Source: Flavobacteriia bacterium
GTDB taxonomy: Bacteria; Bacteroidota; Bacteroidia; Flavobacteriales_D; Crocinitomicaceae
NCBI GenBank assembly: GCA_016178305.1
Contig: JACOTM010000035.1
Location: forward strand, 1-64,000
DNA: 64,000 nucleotides
Direction of reading: 5' to 3'
The position numbers and the translations under genes are program-made. Numbering within the stretch: position 1 is the first letter of the stretch; each line of letters starts with the position of its first letter. The notes under the pieces were generated by a model. That model searched no databases. It was not told where the DNA came from and saw only the letters and a list, made by a program, of their open reading frames with translations. Shown here in pieces: positions 35,866 through 45,610 of this stretch.

Positions 35866-37821
35866 TTATTTACCAATTGAATAAAGCACGGATTCATTTA
35901 TTTTAATCGGATGTCTTTTCAACAATTCATCCAACCAATTTTTCTCTATGTAATTTTGATAATCTGAAGTTGCAATCCCTTTAGATTCAGAAAGTTCTTT
36001 TTGTCCTGGAGGTAACAATTCACTTATTTTAACGACATAAAACTTACCATCAAATTCATATATTTTGTTAACACCTAATAAATTCGCCTGACCTTTCAAA
36101 AATGGTGTATTTTCAATATCATATTTATTTGTTTTAACTCTTAAATTTAATTCACTGTCTTTATTAATTTTATCCAATACATGCTTTGAATTTATTGTAT
36201 CAATCAATACCATTTTGTAAACTTCTTCAGCAATTGTTTTATTTGAACATTCATAAACCATTGCATTTGCTCGTTTACCCCACATATAATTCGCTCTATT
36301 TTTTTCAAAATATTCTTTTAGTCCAGTAGTGTCTTTCATTGCCTTGTTCCAAACTTTATCCGTCATAATTTCATATAGGATGATCCCGTCATGATATTCA
36401 GATAATAAAGCTTTAAACTCTGGATATTTTTTATCTAATTTCGATTCTTCGTAATTCAATATTGCTTCTTTTTCCCATTTTATAAATTGTGCTTTTACCA
36501 AAGTCGTTATATCTTCTTTTTTAACTCCTCTTTGGTTATTTTCAAGAAATTTAGCAAAGTCTTTTTGAGTAAATTTCTTTCCATCTAATACAAATAGCGT
36601 TTTATTTGTATTTAATTTCGACGCATTCCATTTTCCTGAGAAATAAAGAGTATCAATATTTTCATTGAACCATCCAATTGTTTTTGCAGATTTATCTTTG
36701 AAATGATATTCTTTTTTAAGTTTTTTGACATAAGATTCTTGTGTCTTTAATGATCGTTCATCTTTATTAACTTTACTTTGAAGTTCTTTTTTTGCAACCT
36801 CAAACGTTGGAACATCTGTCCATTCAACTCTCTTAATGATATGGAAACCATAATCTGTTTGTATAGGCTTGCTGTAATCACCATTGTTTTTCAATCCAAA
36901 TGCTGCATCTTCAAAAGAAGTTACCATTCTAGTTGTAGTACCTGTTCCAAAAGCTGGTAAAATTCCCCCTTTACCATTCGAGCTTGGATCATCTGAATAT
37001 TTTTTTACTAATTCTTCAAAATTTTCTCCTGCTTTTAATTTATCATATATTTCATTTGCTTTTTTAGAAGCTGATTCAATTTCATCCTGAGAAGAACCTT
37101 TCGGTACAGAAATCATAATGTGAGCTGTTTTCAGTGTTCCTCTCGCTTTTCTTTCATCTGTCACTTTAATTAAATGGTATCCAAACCTTGTTCTAATTGG
37201 CATTGAAACCGAGCCAACAGGTGTTTTATATGCGGCATCTTCAAAAGGATATACCATTTGGAATGCTGTAAAAAAACCTAAATCACCACCATTATTCACT
37301 ACTGACGGATCTTCTGACCCCATTTTCCCCTTTGCAACTGTTGCAAAATCTTCTCCATTCTCAATTCGCTTTTTAATTTCCAACAATCGATTATAAACTC
37401 TTAATGTATCTGAAGGCAACGCATTTGGATCTAATCTTAACAAGATATGAGAAGCTCGAATTTCTTTTTTTGTTCGTTCATAAGCTTCCTTTACTAATTC
37501 CTGATTCATTGCAGAATCAATCAAATAAGGTGTCGCTAATTGTTTTCTATATCCTTCTAATTCTTTCTTCAATTTTGGAATTGTATCGTATCCTAAAGAT
37601 TCTGCTTCGATTACTTTTAATTGAAACTTTTTAAACAATTCCATATATTCATCTAAGGATTGTTTATCGTATTTTGGATTTGGATTATTCTTCAAATAAA
37701 TTTGTAAAAACTCCGATTTTGTAACTTTTTTACCCTCAATATCTAGTAATACTGGATCTTGTTGAGAAAAACTTTTCAAAACAAATAATGAACTAACTAC
37801 AAATAATAAATACTTTTTCAT
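35866..37821 (-). CDS. periplasmic peptidyl-prolyl isomerase with two parvulin domains
   Basis: The protein has 651 residues and a signal peptide (MKKYLLFVVSSLFVLKSFSQ). Two parvulin (PpiC) domains are visible: IRASHILLRL to FGYHLIKV (about 120-220) and KTAHIMISVPKG to YGFHIIKR (about 230-330). A long helical C-terminal region follows, without known motifs. It most resembles the PpiD/SurA group and probably assists folding of secreted or outer-membrane proteins. It is separated from surA by a terminator and about 200 bases, so it may be its own unit. Family is clear; client proteins are unknown. Confidence 0.9.
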   Translation of the reverse strand: MKKYLLFVVSSLFVLKSFSQQDPVLLDIEGKKVTKSEFLQIYLKNNPNPKYDKQSLDEYMELFKKFQLKVIEAESLGYDTIPKLKKELEGYRKQLATPYLIDSAMNQELVKEAYERTKKEIRASHILLRLDPNALPSDTLRVYNRLLEIKKRIENGEDFATVAKGKMGSEDPSVVNNGGDLGFFTAFQMVYPFEDAAYKTPVGSVSMPIRTRFGYHLIKVTDERKARGTLKTAHIMISVPKGSSQDEIESASKKANEIYDKLKAGENFEELVKKYSDDPSSNGKGGILPAFGTGTTTRMVTSFEDAAFGLKNNGDYSKPIQTDYGFHIIKRVEWTDVPTFEVAKKELQSKVNKDERSLKTQESYVKKLKKEYHFKDKSAKTIGWFNENIDTLYFSGKWNASKLNTNKTLFVLDGKKFTQKDFAKFLENNQRGVKKEDITTLVKAQFIKWEKEAILNYEESKLDKKYPEFKALLSEYHDGIILYEIMTDKVWNKAMKDTTGLKEYFEKNRANYMWGKRANAMVYECSNKTIAEEVYKMVLIDTINSKHVLDKINKDSELNLRVKTNKYDIENTPFLKGQANLLGVNKIYEFDGKFYVVKISELLPPGQKELSESKGIATSDYQNYIEKNWLDELLKRHPIKINESVLYSIGK

Positions 37822-37889
37822 TTTTTTAATTAAGATTTAATTATTGATCAAATATAATTGAACTTCTTTAATACGTAACTTTTACTAAT

Positions 37890-39362
37890 TTATTTTATGC
37901 TATAATTTGGTGCTTCTCTTGAAATGGTAACATCATGCGGATGCGATTCTTTCATCCCTGCATTGGTAATTCGAACAAATTCTGAATTTTTCAATTTTTC
38001 AATTGTTCCAGCACCGCAATACCCCATTCCCGCTCTCAATCCACCAATAATTTGATACATCACTTCAATTAAATTCCCTTTGTATGGAACTCTTCCTGAA
38101 ATTCCTTCAGGTACTAATTTTTTTACATCATCTTCAGCATCTTGAAAATAGCGATCTTTCGAACCCTTTTGCATTGCTTCCAACGACCCCATTCCGCGGT
38201 AAGACTTAAATTTTCTTCCTTCAAAAATAATTGTTTCACCTGGAGATTCTTCTACGCCTGCAAACATAGAACCAACCATCACTGAATCAGCACCAGCAGC
38301 TATCGCCTTTACAATATCTCCGGTATAACGAATCCCTCCATCAGCAATAACGGGAATTCCTGTACCTTCTAATTCTCTAGCCACATCATTGACAGCTGTT
38401 AATTGTGGCACACCGACACCTGCTATAATTCGAGTTGTACAAATAGAACCTGGACCTATCCCCACTTTAACAGCATCTGCTCCTGCTTCTACTAAATACT
38501 TAGCAGCTGAAGCTGTAGCAATATTTCCAACCACAACATCCAATTCAGGATATTTCACTTTAACTTCTTTTAATTTCAATACCACTCCTTGTGTATGACC
38601 ATGAGCCGTATCAATTATAATTGCATCAACTCCTGCTTCAACTAAGGCATCAACTCTTTCAATTGTATCATTCGTTACACCTACTGCTGCGGCAACTCTT
38701 AATCTCCCAAAAGAATCTTTACAAGAATTAGGATGTTGTTTGACTTTAATAATATCTCTATAAGTAATTAAGCCAATTAATTTATTATTTACATCAACAA
38801 CTGGTAATTTTTCAATTTTATTTTCTTGTAAAATACCTTCTGCTGTCGCTAAATCCGTTCCATCAACTGTTGTCACAATATTTCTACAAGTCATCACTTC
38901 TTGAATCGGTCGGCTCAGTTTTTTTTCAAATCGTAAATCTCGATTTGTTACAATACCTACCAAAATTCCTGAATCATTCACAATAGGAATCCCTCCGATA
39001 CTGTTTTCTTTCATTAAAAAAAGTGCATCTTTTACAAATAAGCTCTCATGTAAAGTTACTGGATCTAGAATCATTCCACTTTCTGACCGCTTAACTTTCC
39101 TCACTTGCAATGCTTGTTCCGTAATTGACATATTTTTATGAATCACCCCAATTCCACCTTGTTGCGCTATTGCAATTGCTAATTTAGATTCTGTAACCGT
39201 ATCCATTGCTGCTGAAACAATTGGAGTGTTCAAATAAATATTTTTAGTAAATTTTGTTTTTAATTGGACATCGCGTGGTAACACCTCAGAATAGGCTGGT
39301 ACTAATAAAACATCATCATAAGTTAAACCTTCTCTTACTTGAGCAATATTTGAAAGTGACAT
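37890..39362 (-). CDS. guaB: inosine-5'-monophosphate dehydrogenase
   Basis: GuaB oxidises IMP to XMP with NAD+, the committed step to GMP. I use the ATG at 39362 ([29 protein letters not shown]), giving 490 residues, because this is the family's usual N-terminus; an in-frame ATG 39 bases earlier adds an untypical lead. Two CBS domains lie at about residues 95-220 ([31 protein letters not shown]). The catalytic Cys is in [13 protein letters not shown] near residue 305, and [11 protein letters not shown] and the RYRGM-type flap [12 protein letters not shown] are also seen. No neighbour is obviously linked in function. Confidence 0.97.
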   Translation of the reverse strand: MSLSNIAQVREGLTYDDVLLVPAYSEVLPRDVQLKTKFTKNIYLNTPIVSAAMDTVTESKLAIAIAQQGGIGVIHKNMSITEQALQVRKVKRSESGMILDPVTLHESLFVKDALFLMKENSIGGIPIVNDSGILVGIVTNRDLRFEKKLSRPIQEVMTCRNIVTTVDGTDLATAEGILQENKIEKLPVVDVNNKLIGLITYRDIIKVKQHPNSCKDSFGRLRVAAAVGVTNDTIERVDALVEAGVDAIIIDTAHGHTQGVVLKLKEVKVKYPELDVVVGNIATASAAKYLVEAGADAVKVGIGPGSICTTRIIAGVGVPQLTAVNDVARELEGTGIPVIADGGIRYTGDIVKAIAAGADSVMVGSMFAGVEESPGETIIFEGRKFKSYRGMGSLEAMQKGSKDRYFQDAEDDVKKLVPEGISGRVPYKGNLIEVMYQIIGGLRAGMGYCGAGTIEKLKNSEFVRITNAGMKESHPHDVTISREAPNYSIK

Positions 39363-39573
39363 ATTGAACTTTTTTTTAATAAATTCGTGCAAATATAACA
39401 TTAGTTAATGAGATTCAAAACGTATAAATGTTATGATTTTAATCTAATCGTTTAATTTTTTGTTAATTAATCAAAAAAACTTGAAGATTCTTTTAAAATT
39501 GAGTAAACTTGTCAAATGAAATAATCTAAAAAAATGAAAATATTTTATTTCAAATTAAATTGATTTTTAATTC

Positions 39574-40236
39574 ATGATTATGAGATCTTCTTGTTTAAAA
39601 AAAATATTTTTCAGTTGCTTTTTACTTTCAAATATTATCGTAAAAGCTCAAAATAAAGACTCCATCCTAATAGACACCAATAAATTAATACAACTTTCAG
39701 GTGTAGTCGTATCCGAAAATGAATTAGAACAATTGTCTTACACAACTGTTTACGATAAAACATTAAAAAGAGGTGTATTATCTGATTATTACGGTTATTT
39801 CACTCTAGTCACATATCCTGGAGACACCTTAATTTTTTCTTTTTACGGTTATAAGAAATCTAGTTTTATCGTCCCAGACACTTTGAAAGATAATCGTTAT
39901 TCAATTATCCACATGCTTCAAAAAGACACTATTAATTTACCTCAAGTGGATATTTACCCTTGGCCTTCCAGAGATGATTTTGCAAGATATTTCGTTAACA
40001 TGAAACCTTACGATGATGCTTTTCGCAAAGCCCAAAAAGTTCTTTCTGGCGAAAGTCTAGCTTTTGCAGCAGCCAAACTTGACAACGATGCTTCTTTAGC
40101 TTCAGGATATGCTGCGAATCAATATTACACTAAAATATATAGTAATGGACAATTACCGGCAAATAATCTACTAAATCCTTATGCTTGGTCAAAATTTATT
40201 CAAGAGTGGAAAAAAGGAAGCCTGAAAAGAGAGTAA
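39574..40236 (+). CDS. carboxypeptidase-regulatory-like domain protein
   Basis: The 220-residue protein has a signal peptide near residues 8-26 (KKIFFSCFLLSNIIVKAQ). The domain LSGVVVSENELEQLSYTTVYDK...GVLSDYYGYFTLVTYPGDTLIFSFYGYKK is the carboxypeptidase D regulatory-like fold, as in the start of SusC-type receptors. A long tail of about 90 residues (VDIYPWPSRDDFARYFVNM onward) is conserved-looking but unknown. No TonB barrel follows, so it is probably a periplasmic or surface protein of its own. TTCGACTCC repeats begin one base after the stop. Confidence 0.78.
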   Translation: MIMRSSCLKKIFFSCFLLSNIIVKAQNKDSILIDTNKLIQLSGVVVSENELEQLSYTTVYDKTLKRGVLSDYYGYFTLVTYPGDTLIFSFYGYKKSSFIVPDTLKDNRYSIIHMLQKDTINLPQVDIYPWPSRDDFARYFVNMKPYDDAFRKAQKVLSGESLAFAAAKLDNDASLASGYAANQYYTKIYSNGQLPANNLLNPYAWSKFIQEWKKGSLKRE

Positions 40237-40306
40237 CTTCGACTCCGCTCAGTTACCGCATTTCGACTCCGCCCAGTTACCGCATTTCGACTCCGCTCAG
40301 TTATAG
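40237..40306. repeat. 24-base tandem repeat of the TTCGACTCCGCTCAG family
   Basis: Three tandem copies start directly after a TAA stop: 40237-40260, 40261-40284 and 40285-40306 (last one partial), each like (C/T)TTCGACTCCGC(T/C)CAGTTACCGCA. A degenerate fourth trails to about 40350. Similar elements lie at 30662-30720 and, in frame, at 12177-12216. Confidence 0.9.
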
Positions 40307-40376
40307 AATCGATTCGTTCAGTTCCAATTTTGACTTTGATCGATTATAGTATTCAACTTCTCTGTTAGCAATGAAA

Positions 40377-41615
40377 TTAAATTAGATAACACAAAAAATA
40401 TTTTTCAACGGGATGTGCCAATGCTGAAATATTCAAATTATCAGATGCTTTTGACAAATCCATGATTGTTCCATTTTTCATCAATAAATTAATATTTTGC
40501 TTGTCTTCGTTGTATGCATTATTTGTTAAAACATCTGAATAAACAAAATACATAGCTTCCTGCTGAGTTAAATTGTATTTTTGAATCACAATTTCTTTTT
40601 CTAATTGAATTCTATCTGGAGCAAATGGCTCTTTAGCAATTTCAATTTTAAACAATTTACGATTGATGAAATGAGAAGCTAAAATTGACAAAACTTTGTC
40701 TTCATGCTGTTGCCAAACTTTGATTGCAGATAAAATATCATAGTCATCCAATTGAGCAAAGGTATCTAAAACTTCTCTCCTATTTTTAAAATCTAATGCT
40801 GTAATGTCATTTTTCAAGAAGAAAATTAATGCTGGACTTGCAAATAAACTTTCTCCTCGATGACTTAATTCTTTTGCTCTTCTCAAAATTCGAATCAACA
40901 TACTATCAGCGGCAACAACTGTTTTATGTAAATAAACTTGCCAATACATCAATCGTCGAGCAACAATAAATTTCTCTACAGAATAAATCCCTTTTTCTTC
41001 AACGACCAAATTCCCGTCATGAACGTTCAACATTTCAATAATTCGCTCACTTCCTACAACTCCTTCGCTTACTCCAGTATAAAAACTATCCCGATTCAAA
41101 TAATCCAGTCGATCCATATCCAACTGACTAGAAACCAATTGATGTAAAAAAGGTTTACTATGTTTGTTTTGAAATACCAACAGTGCTAAATCCAATTCTC
41201 CTCCAAATTCTTCACTTAATCGTTGAATATAAAAACTTGAGATTGCTTCGTGACTTACTTTATCAACAATATCATATTCCAAAGCATGACTATATGGTCC
41301 GTGTCCAATATCATGTAATAAAATAGCAATTAAGACCGCTCTTTCTTCATCTGCTGAAATTTCATGCCCTTTTCTACGAATAACCGATACAGCATTCATC
41401 ATCAAATGCATAGCTCCCAAAACATGATGAAACCGGGTATGCAATGCTCCTGGATAAACCAAATTAGTTGTTCCTAACTGAAGAATTCTTCTTAACCTTT
41501 GAAAGAAAGGATGTTCAATAAGATCGAAAATAAACTCATCTGGAATTGAAATAAAACCGTAGATTGGATCGTTAAATATTTTCTTCTTATTATTTCTATT
41601 GAATATTGGACGCAA
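40377..41615 (-). CDS. HD-domain phosphohydrolase
   Basis: The core IFNDPIYGFISIPDEFIFDLIEHPFFQRLRRILQLG is the family opening. HTRFHHVLGAMHLM and LLHDIGHGPYSHALE supply the HD metal ligands, with the later DMDRLDYLNRDSFYTG motif also diagnostic of dNTP triphosphohydrolase-like proteins. The start is uncertain. The farthest ATG (41762) would overlap porX by 100 bases, and no ATG lies near the domain, so I use the TTG at 41615, ahead of RPIFNRNNKKKIF. The gene is divergent from porX, as in other Flavobacteriales. Substrate unknown. Confidence 0.85.
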   Translation of the reverse strand: MRPIFNRNNKKKIFNDPIYGFISIPDEFIFDLIEHPFFQRLRRILQLGTTNLVYPGALHTRFHHVLGAMHLMMNAVSVIRRKGHEISADEERAVLIAILLHDIGHGPYSHALEYDIVDKVSHEAISSFYIQRLSEEFGGELDLALLVFQNKHSKPFLHQLVSSQLDMDRLDYLNRDSFYTGVSEGVVGSERIIEMLNVHDGNLVVEEKGIYSVEKFIVARRLMYWQVYLHKTVVAADSMLIRILRRAKELSHRGESLFASPALIFFLKNDITALDFKNRREVLDTFAQLDDYDILSAIKVWQQHEDKVLSILASHFINRKLFKIEIAKEPFAPDRIQLEKEIVIQKYNLTQQEAMYFVYSDVLTNNAYNEDKQNINLLMKNGTIMDLSKASDNLNISALAHPVEKYFLCYLI

Positions 41616-41661
41616 TTGAATAATTTTAAAAACGAAATTCAAATTTAAAAAATTAAAGCGA

Positions 41662-43212
41662 ATGCAAGCGAAAATACTTTGGGCAGATGATGAAATTGAT
41701 TTATTAAAACCACATATTCTTTTTTTAGAAGCAAAGGGATATGTAGTCAATACGGTAAACAATGGTGCAGATGCTGTAGAAAAGAGTAATGAAACAAACT
41801 ACGATGTCATTTTCTTAGATGAAAATATGCCTGGAATTTCTGGTTTAGATGCATTGGCACAAATCAAAGAAACAAATCCTCTTGTTCCCGTTGTAATGAT
41901 TACAAAAAGTGAAGAAGAGTACATCATGGAAGAAGCAATTGGGAGTAAAATAGCTGATTACCTCATCAAACCTGTTAATCCAAATCAAATTCTTTTGACT
42001 TTAAAGAAAATTTTAGATCATTCTAAATTAGTTTCTCAAAAAACAAATTCCAATTATCAACAAGAATTTAGACAATTAGGGATGACTTTAAATAACCGAT
42101 TAGATTCTTCGGAATGGAAAGAATTATTTAAAAAATTAGTTTATTGGGAACTGGAATTAGAAAAAATTGAAGATTCTGGAATGCGTGAAATATTAAACAT
42201 GCAAAAAAAAGAAGCAAATGATTTATTCTGTCGTTATATAGAAAATAATTATTTAGATTGGTTAGACGGAACTGAAAAAGGTCCGCAAATGGTTCATACA
42301 ATTATCAAGGACCGCGTTGCCCCTTTTATTAAACCAGATGAAAAAGTTACGCTTTTAGTGGTTGATAACTTGCGCTACGATCAATGGCAAGTATTAAAGC
42401 CAATTATTTCAAAATACTTCAATATAGACGATGACGAAATAATTTATTCTATTTTACCTACAGCAACACATTATGCTAGAAATGCTCTATTTGCAGGTTT
42501 AATGCCTTCTGAAATCCAAAAATTATTATCTAAATATTGGGTTACTGAAGAAGAAGAAGATGGAAAAAATAATTTTGAAAAAGAATTATTAGAAGCTAAT
42601 TTAAAAAGGTTAGGAAAAAATGTAAAATGGTCTTATAATAAAATCACAAATTATGAAGCTGGAAAAAAATTAGCCGACCAATTTCATTTGATTAAAGACA
42701 ATGATTTTAACGCTATCGTTTATAATTTCGTAGATATGCTTTCACATGCCCGCACTGACATGAAGGTAATCAAAGAATTAGCAGATGATGAAGCTGCATA
42801 TCGCTCTTTAACCGTTTCTTGGTTCGAGCATTCACCTTTACAAGACATCATAAAAAAAATCGCAGATGCCAAACATAAATTGATTATCACTTCTGATCAT
42901 GGAACAGTAAAAGTCAATAATCCGATTAAAATTATTGGAGAAAAAACAACCAATACCAACTTAAGATATAAAGTAGGTCGAAATTTATCTTACAAAGACA
43001 AAGAAGTTTTCACGATAAAAAATCCACAAGATGGTTTCTTACCTAAAGGAGCGATGTCTTCTGAATTTGTTTTTGCACGTGAACAAGATTTCTTTGTATA
43101 TCCTAATAATTACAATCATTTTGTCAATCACTATGGCGACACATTTCAACATGGAGGTATATCATTGGAAGAACTATTAATTCCTTTTATAGTTTTATCA
43201 TCAAAAAATTAA
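41662..43212 (+). CDS. porX: T9SS response regulator PorX with PglZ domain
   Basis: PorX is the response regulator of the PorX/PorY system that controls type IX secretion. It has 516 residues. Residues 1-120 form a receiver domain with acidic Asp9/Asp10 and the phospho-acceptor Asp53 (VIFLDENMPG); TKSEEE supplies the conserved Lys/Ser-Thr region. The C-terminal PglZ/alkaline-phosphatase-like domain has LVVDNLRYDQWQ, TATHYARNALFAG, and ITSDHGTVKV plus GDTFQHGGIS as metal-site motifs. No DNA-binding domain is present, as expected. Divergent from the HD gene, it ends at a long terminator hairpin. Confidence 0.95.
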   Translation: MQAKILWADDEIDLLKPHILFLEAKGYVVNTVNNGADAVEKSNETNYDVIFLDENMPGISGLDALAQIKETNPLVPVVMITKSEEEYIMEEAIGSKIADYLIKPVNPNQILLTLKKILDHSKLVSQKTNSNYQQEFRQLGMTLNNRLDSSEWKELFKKLVYWELELEKIEDSGMREILNMQKKEANDLFCRYIENNYLDWLDGTEKGPQMVHTIIKDRVAPFIKPDEKVTLLVVDNLRYDQWQVLKPIISKYFNIDDDEIIYSILPTATHYARNALFAGLMPSEIQKLLSKYWVTEEEEDGKNNFEKELLEANLKRLGKNVKWSYNKITNYEAGKKLADQFHLIKDNDFNAIVYNFVDMLSHARTDMKVIKELADDEAAYRSLTVSWFEHSPLQDIIKKIADAKHKLIITSDHGTVKVNNPIKIIGEKTTNTNLRYKVGRNLSYKDKEVFTIKNPQDGFLPKGAMSSEFVFAREQDFFVYPNNYNHFVNHYGDTFQHGGISLEELLIPFIVLSSKN

Positions 43213-43223
43213 TACAAAAAAAG

Positions 43224-43268
43224 GCGTCAACAAAGAGAAAGATCTCATTTAATCCTCTTTGTTGACGC
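43224..43268. terminator. long bidirectional terminator hairpin
   Basis: GCGTCAACAAAGAG and CTCTTTGTTGACGC form a perfect 14-base stem with a 17-base loop between convergent porX and the DMT-transporter gene. On the minus strand it is followed by seven T; on the plus strand the U-run is poorer. It most clearly ends the minus-strand gene. Confidence 0.9.
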
Positions 43269-43334
43269 TTAAAAACTGTTTTGATTGTATTTTTTAGAAC
43301 AAAATCTATCCCTAAAATAATTTTAGCGAGATTT

Positions 43335-44195
43335 TTATAATTTAACACTTATAAGTAACGCAGACAATACAATTAGAATTATTCCACTTATTTCTTGTAA
43401 ATGAATCATTTCGTGATAAATTATAACACCTAAAAAAACAGGTATTATATTTTCGATCATTTGTAAAACACCAATGTATTGTTTTGAAACAAATTTTGAA
43501 CCATTATAAACTAAAAAATAAGCCAAGCCAGTACAGACTATTCCTAAAAAAACTATTGAAGTCCATCCTTCACTTGATAATTTTGACGGGAAAATGAATA
43601 CAAAAGGTAATAAAATTGGTAATTGTAGCGCATTCTGAAAAAAAACTAATTTAATTGAACTAAAATGTGTCAAATACTTTAAATGATACGTGAAATTAAT
43701 TCCTAAAAAAACAGCTGACAATAATCCATAAATACTTCCTTCGAATGTTGCGCTAGAATTTGCATTATTTGCAAAAGCAATCAATCCTCCTCCAATAATA
43801 GCAACCAAACAAGATAAATAAGTTTTCAAAAATATTTTCTCTTTAAATAACAAATAAGAAAATAACACTACAAACACAGGATGCATTCCCATCATTGTAC
43901 CGGCAATTGCAACAGAACCATTTTTTATTGATAAAAAGTAAAAAACAATCGCAAATGTTAGAAAAACGGACCAATTAAGAAGATGAAACAATGAATATTG
44001 CAAAGAAATCTCTTTTTGATTCTTTGCCGAATCTTTTATAAAAAACATTAAAATCAAAGCAAAAAGAGTTGCGAAACAAGCTCTTCCAAAAGCAATAGAA
44101 GCGACATTTAAATCTGGAGCGTACCGAACAAAAAATGGAATTAAACCGAAAAGTCCAGCTCCAATTATTATTTGTACAACTCCTTTTGCATTCAT
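43335..44195 (-). CDS. DMT-family (EamA) membrane transporter
   Basis: The protein has 286 residues and about ten membrane helices in two EamA repeats. The repeated pattern is visible as ...MHPVFVVLFSYLLFKEKIFLKTYLS and later LQMIENIIPVFLGVIIYHEMIHLQEISGIILIV, both typical of EamA domains. These are drug/metabolite exporters; the substrate cannot be read from sequence. The gene starts 29 bases after the stop of a serine hydrolase gene on the same strand, so the two are likely linked, though no functional link is evident. Confidence 0.88.
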   Translation of the reverse strand: MNAKGVVQIIIGAGLFGLIPFFVRYAPDLNVASIAFGRACFATLFALILMFFIKDSAKNQKEISLQYSLFHLLNWSVFLTFAIVFYFLSIKNGSVAIAGTMMGMHPVFVVLFSYLLFKEKIFLKTYLSCLVAIIGGGLIAFANNANSSATFEGSIYGLLSAVFLGINFTYHLKYLTHFSSIKLVFFQNALQLPILLPFVFIFPSKLSSEGWTSIVFLGIVCTGLAYFLVYNGSKFVSKQYIGVLQMIENIIPVFLGVIIYHEMIHLQEISGIILIVLSALLISVKL

Positions 44196-44224
44196 GATTT
44201 TACTAAACTACTATAAAAAACTAT

Positions 44225-45463
44225 TCATACAGCTGATTCATTCGAAATTGTCACTTCTGTTGTCACTGGATTTGGGAATACTTCAACTTTTAATGGTGTA
44301 TTAACTGTTTCAATTCCACTTGTATTTATACTACCGTTTAATAAATTAAACACTGGTAAATCTATTTTTTGAATCATATCTGCGCCTTGAGTATTAAAAT
44401 TATAAGCAATATAATAGCCATTTGGAGCTATTTGAGAATTTGTATTCGCAAAAAACAACCCACTTGTATTGGCAACTTCTCCGTAATGCCCATCGTAATT
44501 TACACCACTAAAAAGATAATGATCATAACCTAAACCATAGTCATACGTTCCTGGAAACATTGTTTGCATTAATTGAAATGAAGCTGCATTAATAATTTGG
44601 CCATTTCTTAAAGCAGCATAATACAAAATCAAATCATTTGTTGTTGAAACAACATCGGCCCAACCAGCATAAGTAGTTGGATTAATAATCGTCAGATCAA
44701 TCCATGAGCCCATATTCCAATAACATCCCATGTGACTGTCCGATATAACATTAGCTGTTGGAATAAATGTTTGTGACATATTTAATGGTGAAAAAATTGT
44801 CTGTTGCACAAAATCTCTGTAATCCATCCCTGAAACATGATTAATTATCATCGCTAAAATAGAATAATTTGTATTTGAATAAGCCCAAGCAAATTCAGGA
44901 GGAAAAACTTCACCTTGGCTTGCTCCACAAAATATGGCATCCTCTAGAGTATGTCCTGCGGTAGGATTATTTAACACATCCATTTGACAAGTTGTATTAT
45001 CTGCTGAATTTGCAATACCACTTGTATGATTCAATAAATGTCGAATTTTCACGATACCACTGCTTTGTATTGTATCGTTTACTAAAGTTGATCTTAAATA
45101 CAAACTTATTGGATCTTCTATAGACAATTGCCCCATTTCTTGTAATTTCAAAATACAAGTTGCTAACATCATTTTAGTAATACTTCCTACTCGAAATTGA
45201 TTTGAAGAACTTGCTAACATTTGATTTTGTCCGCTCGTGATTCCAGCGATTGAATATCCCGTTGAACCAGACCAAGACCAAAGACCGGGAACAGTTATTG
45301 ACATAATTGCTCCGCTGTTTGAAAAATTTGTGGGTAAAGAATTATTCAATATTGCTTGCAACGAGTCAGCCAATTGCGATGGAGTTTGTTGTGCTTTCCC
45401 ATAAATTGAAATCCAAAAGAAAATTACAATTCCAATAAATTTTAATTTTAAAAATACTTTCAT
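44225..45463 (-). CDS. secreted serine hydrolase with clipped T9SS sorting domain
   Basis: The 412-residue protein belongs to the class C beta-lactamase/DD-peptidase-like family. Signal peptide about 1-25. The nucleophile Ser94 is in the SxxK motif SITK (94-97), the second-motif tyrosine is in YSNTNYSI near residue 197, and HYGEVANTSG likely holds the third motif. At 393-412 a sorting domain begins (VEVFPNPVTTEVTIS) but stops after 20 residues, where a complete one needs about 75. The DMT gene begins 29 bases later. The clipped tail suggests a deletion or mutation, so T9SS export may be lost. Confidence 0.88.
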   Translation of the reverse strand: MKVFLKLKFIGIVIFFWISIYGKAQQTPSQLADSLQAILNNSLPTNFSNSGAIMSITVPGLWSWSGSTGYSIAGITSGQNQMLASSSNQFRVGSITKMMLATCILKLQEMGQLSIEDPISLYLRSTLVNDTIQSSGIVKIRHLLNHTSGIANSADNTTCQMDVLNNPTAGHTLEDAIFCGASQGEVFPPEFAWAYSNTNYSILAMIINHVSGMDYRDFVQQTIFSPLNMSQTFIPTANVISDSHMGCYWNMGSWIDLTIINPTTYAGWADVVSTTNDLILYYAALRNGQIINAASFQLMQTMFPGTYDYGLGYDHYLFSGVNYDGHYGEVANTSGLFFANTNSQIAPNGYYIAYNFNTQGADMIQKIDLPVFNLLNGSINTSGIETVNTPLKVEVFPNPVTTEVTISNESAV

Positions 45464-45610
45464 AGCCGTTTATTTTCGATAAAATTAATGGAGAGAGTCT
45501 ATTAAAAACAACCAAATTTATTTATATTATAATATTTCTACATAAAAAATATTTTGTTTATATCCTTTATTATTAATACTTTTAACTCACACAAATAATA
45601 ATTCAAAAAA

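Noticed and set aside
41616-41762. Long HD-protein start at the ATG at 41762
   Set aside because: It would overlap the start of porX by 100 bases and adds a Cys/Ser/Phe-rich lead unlike the family.
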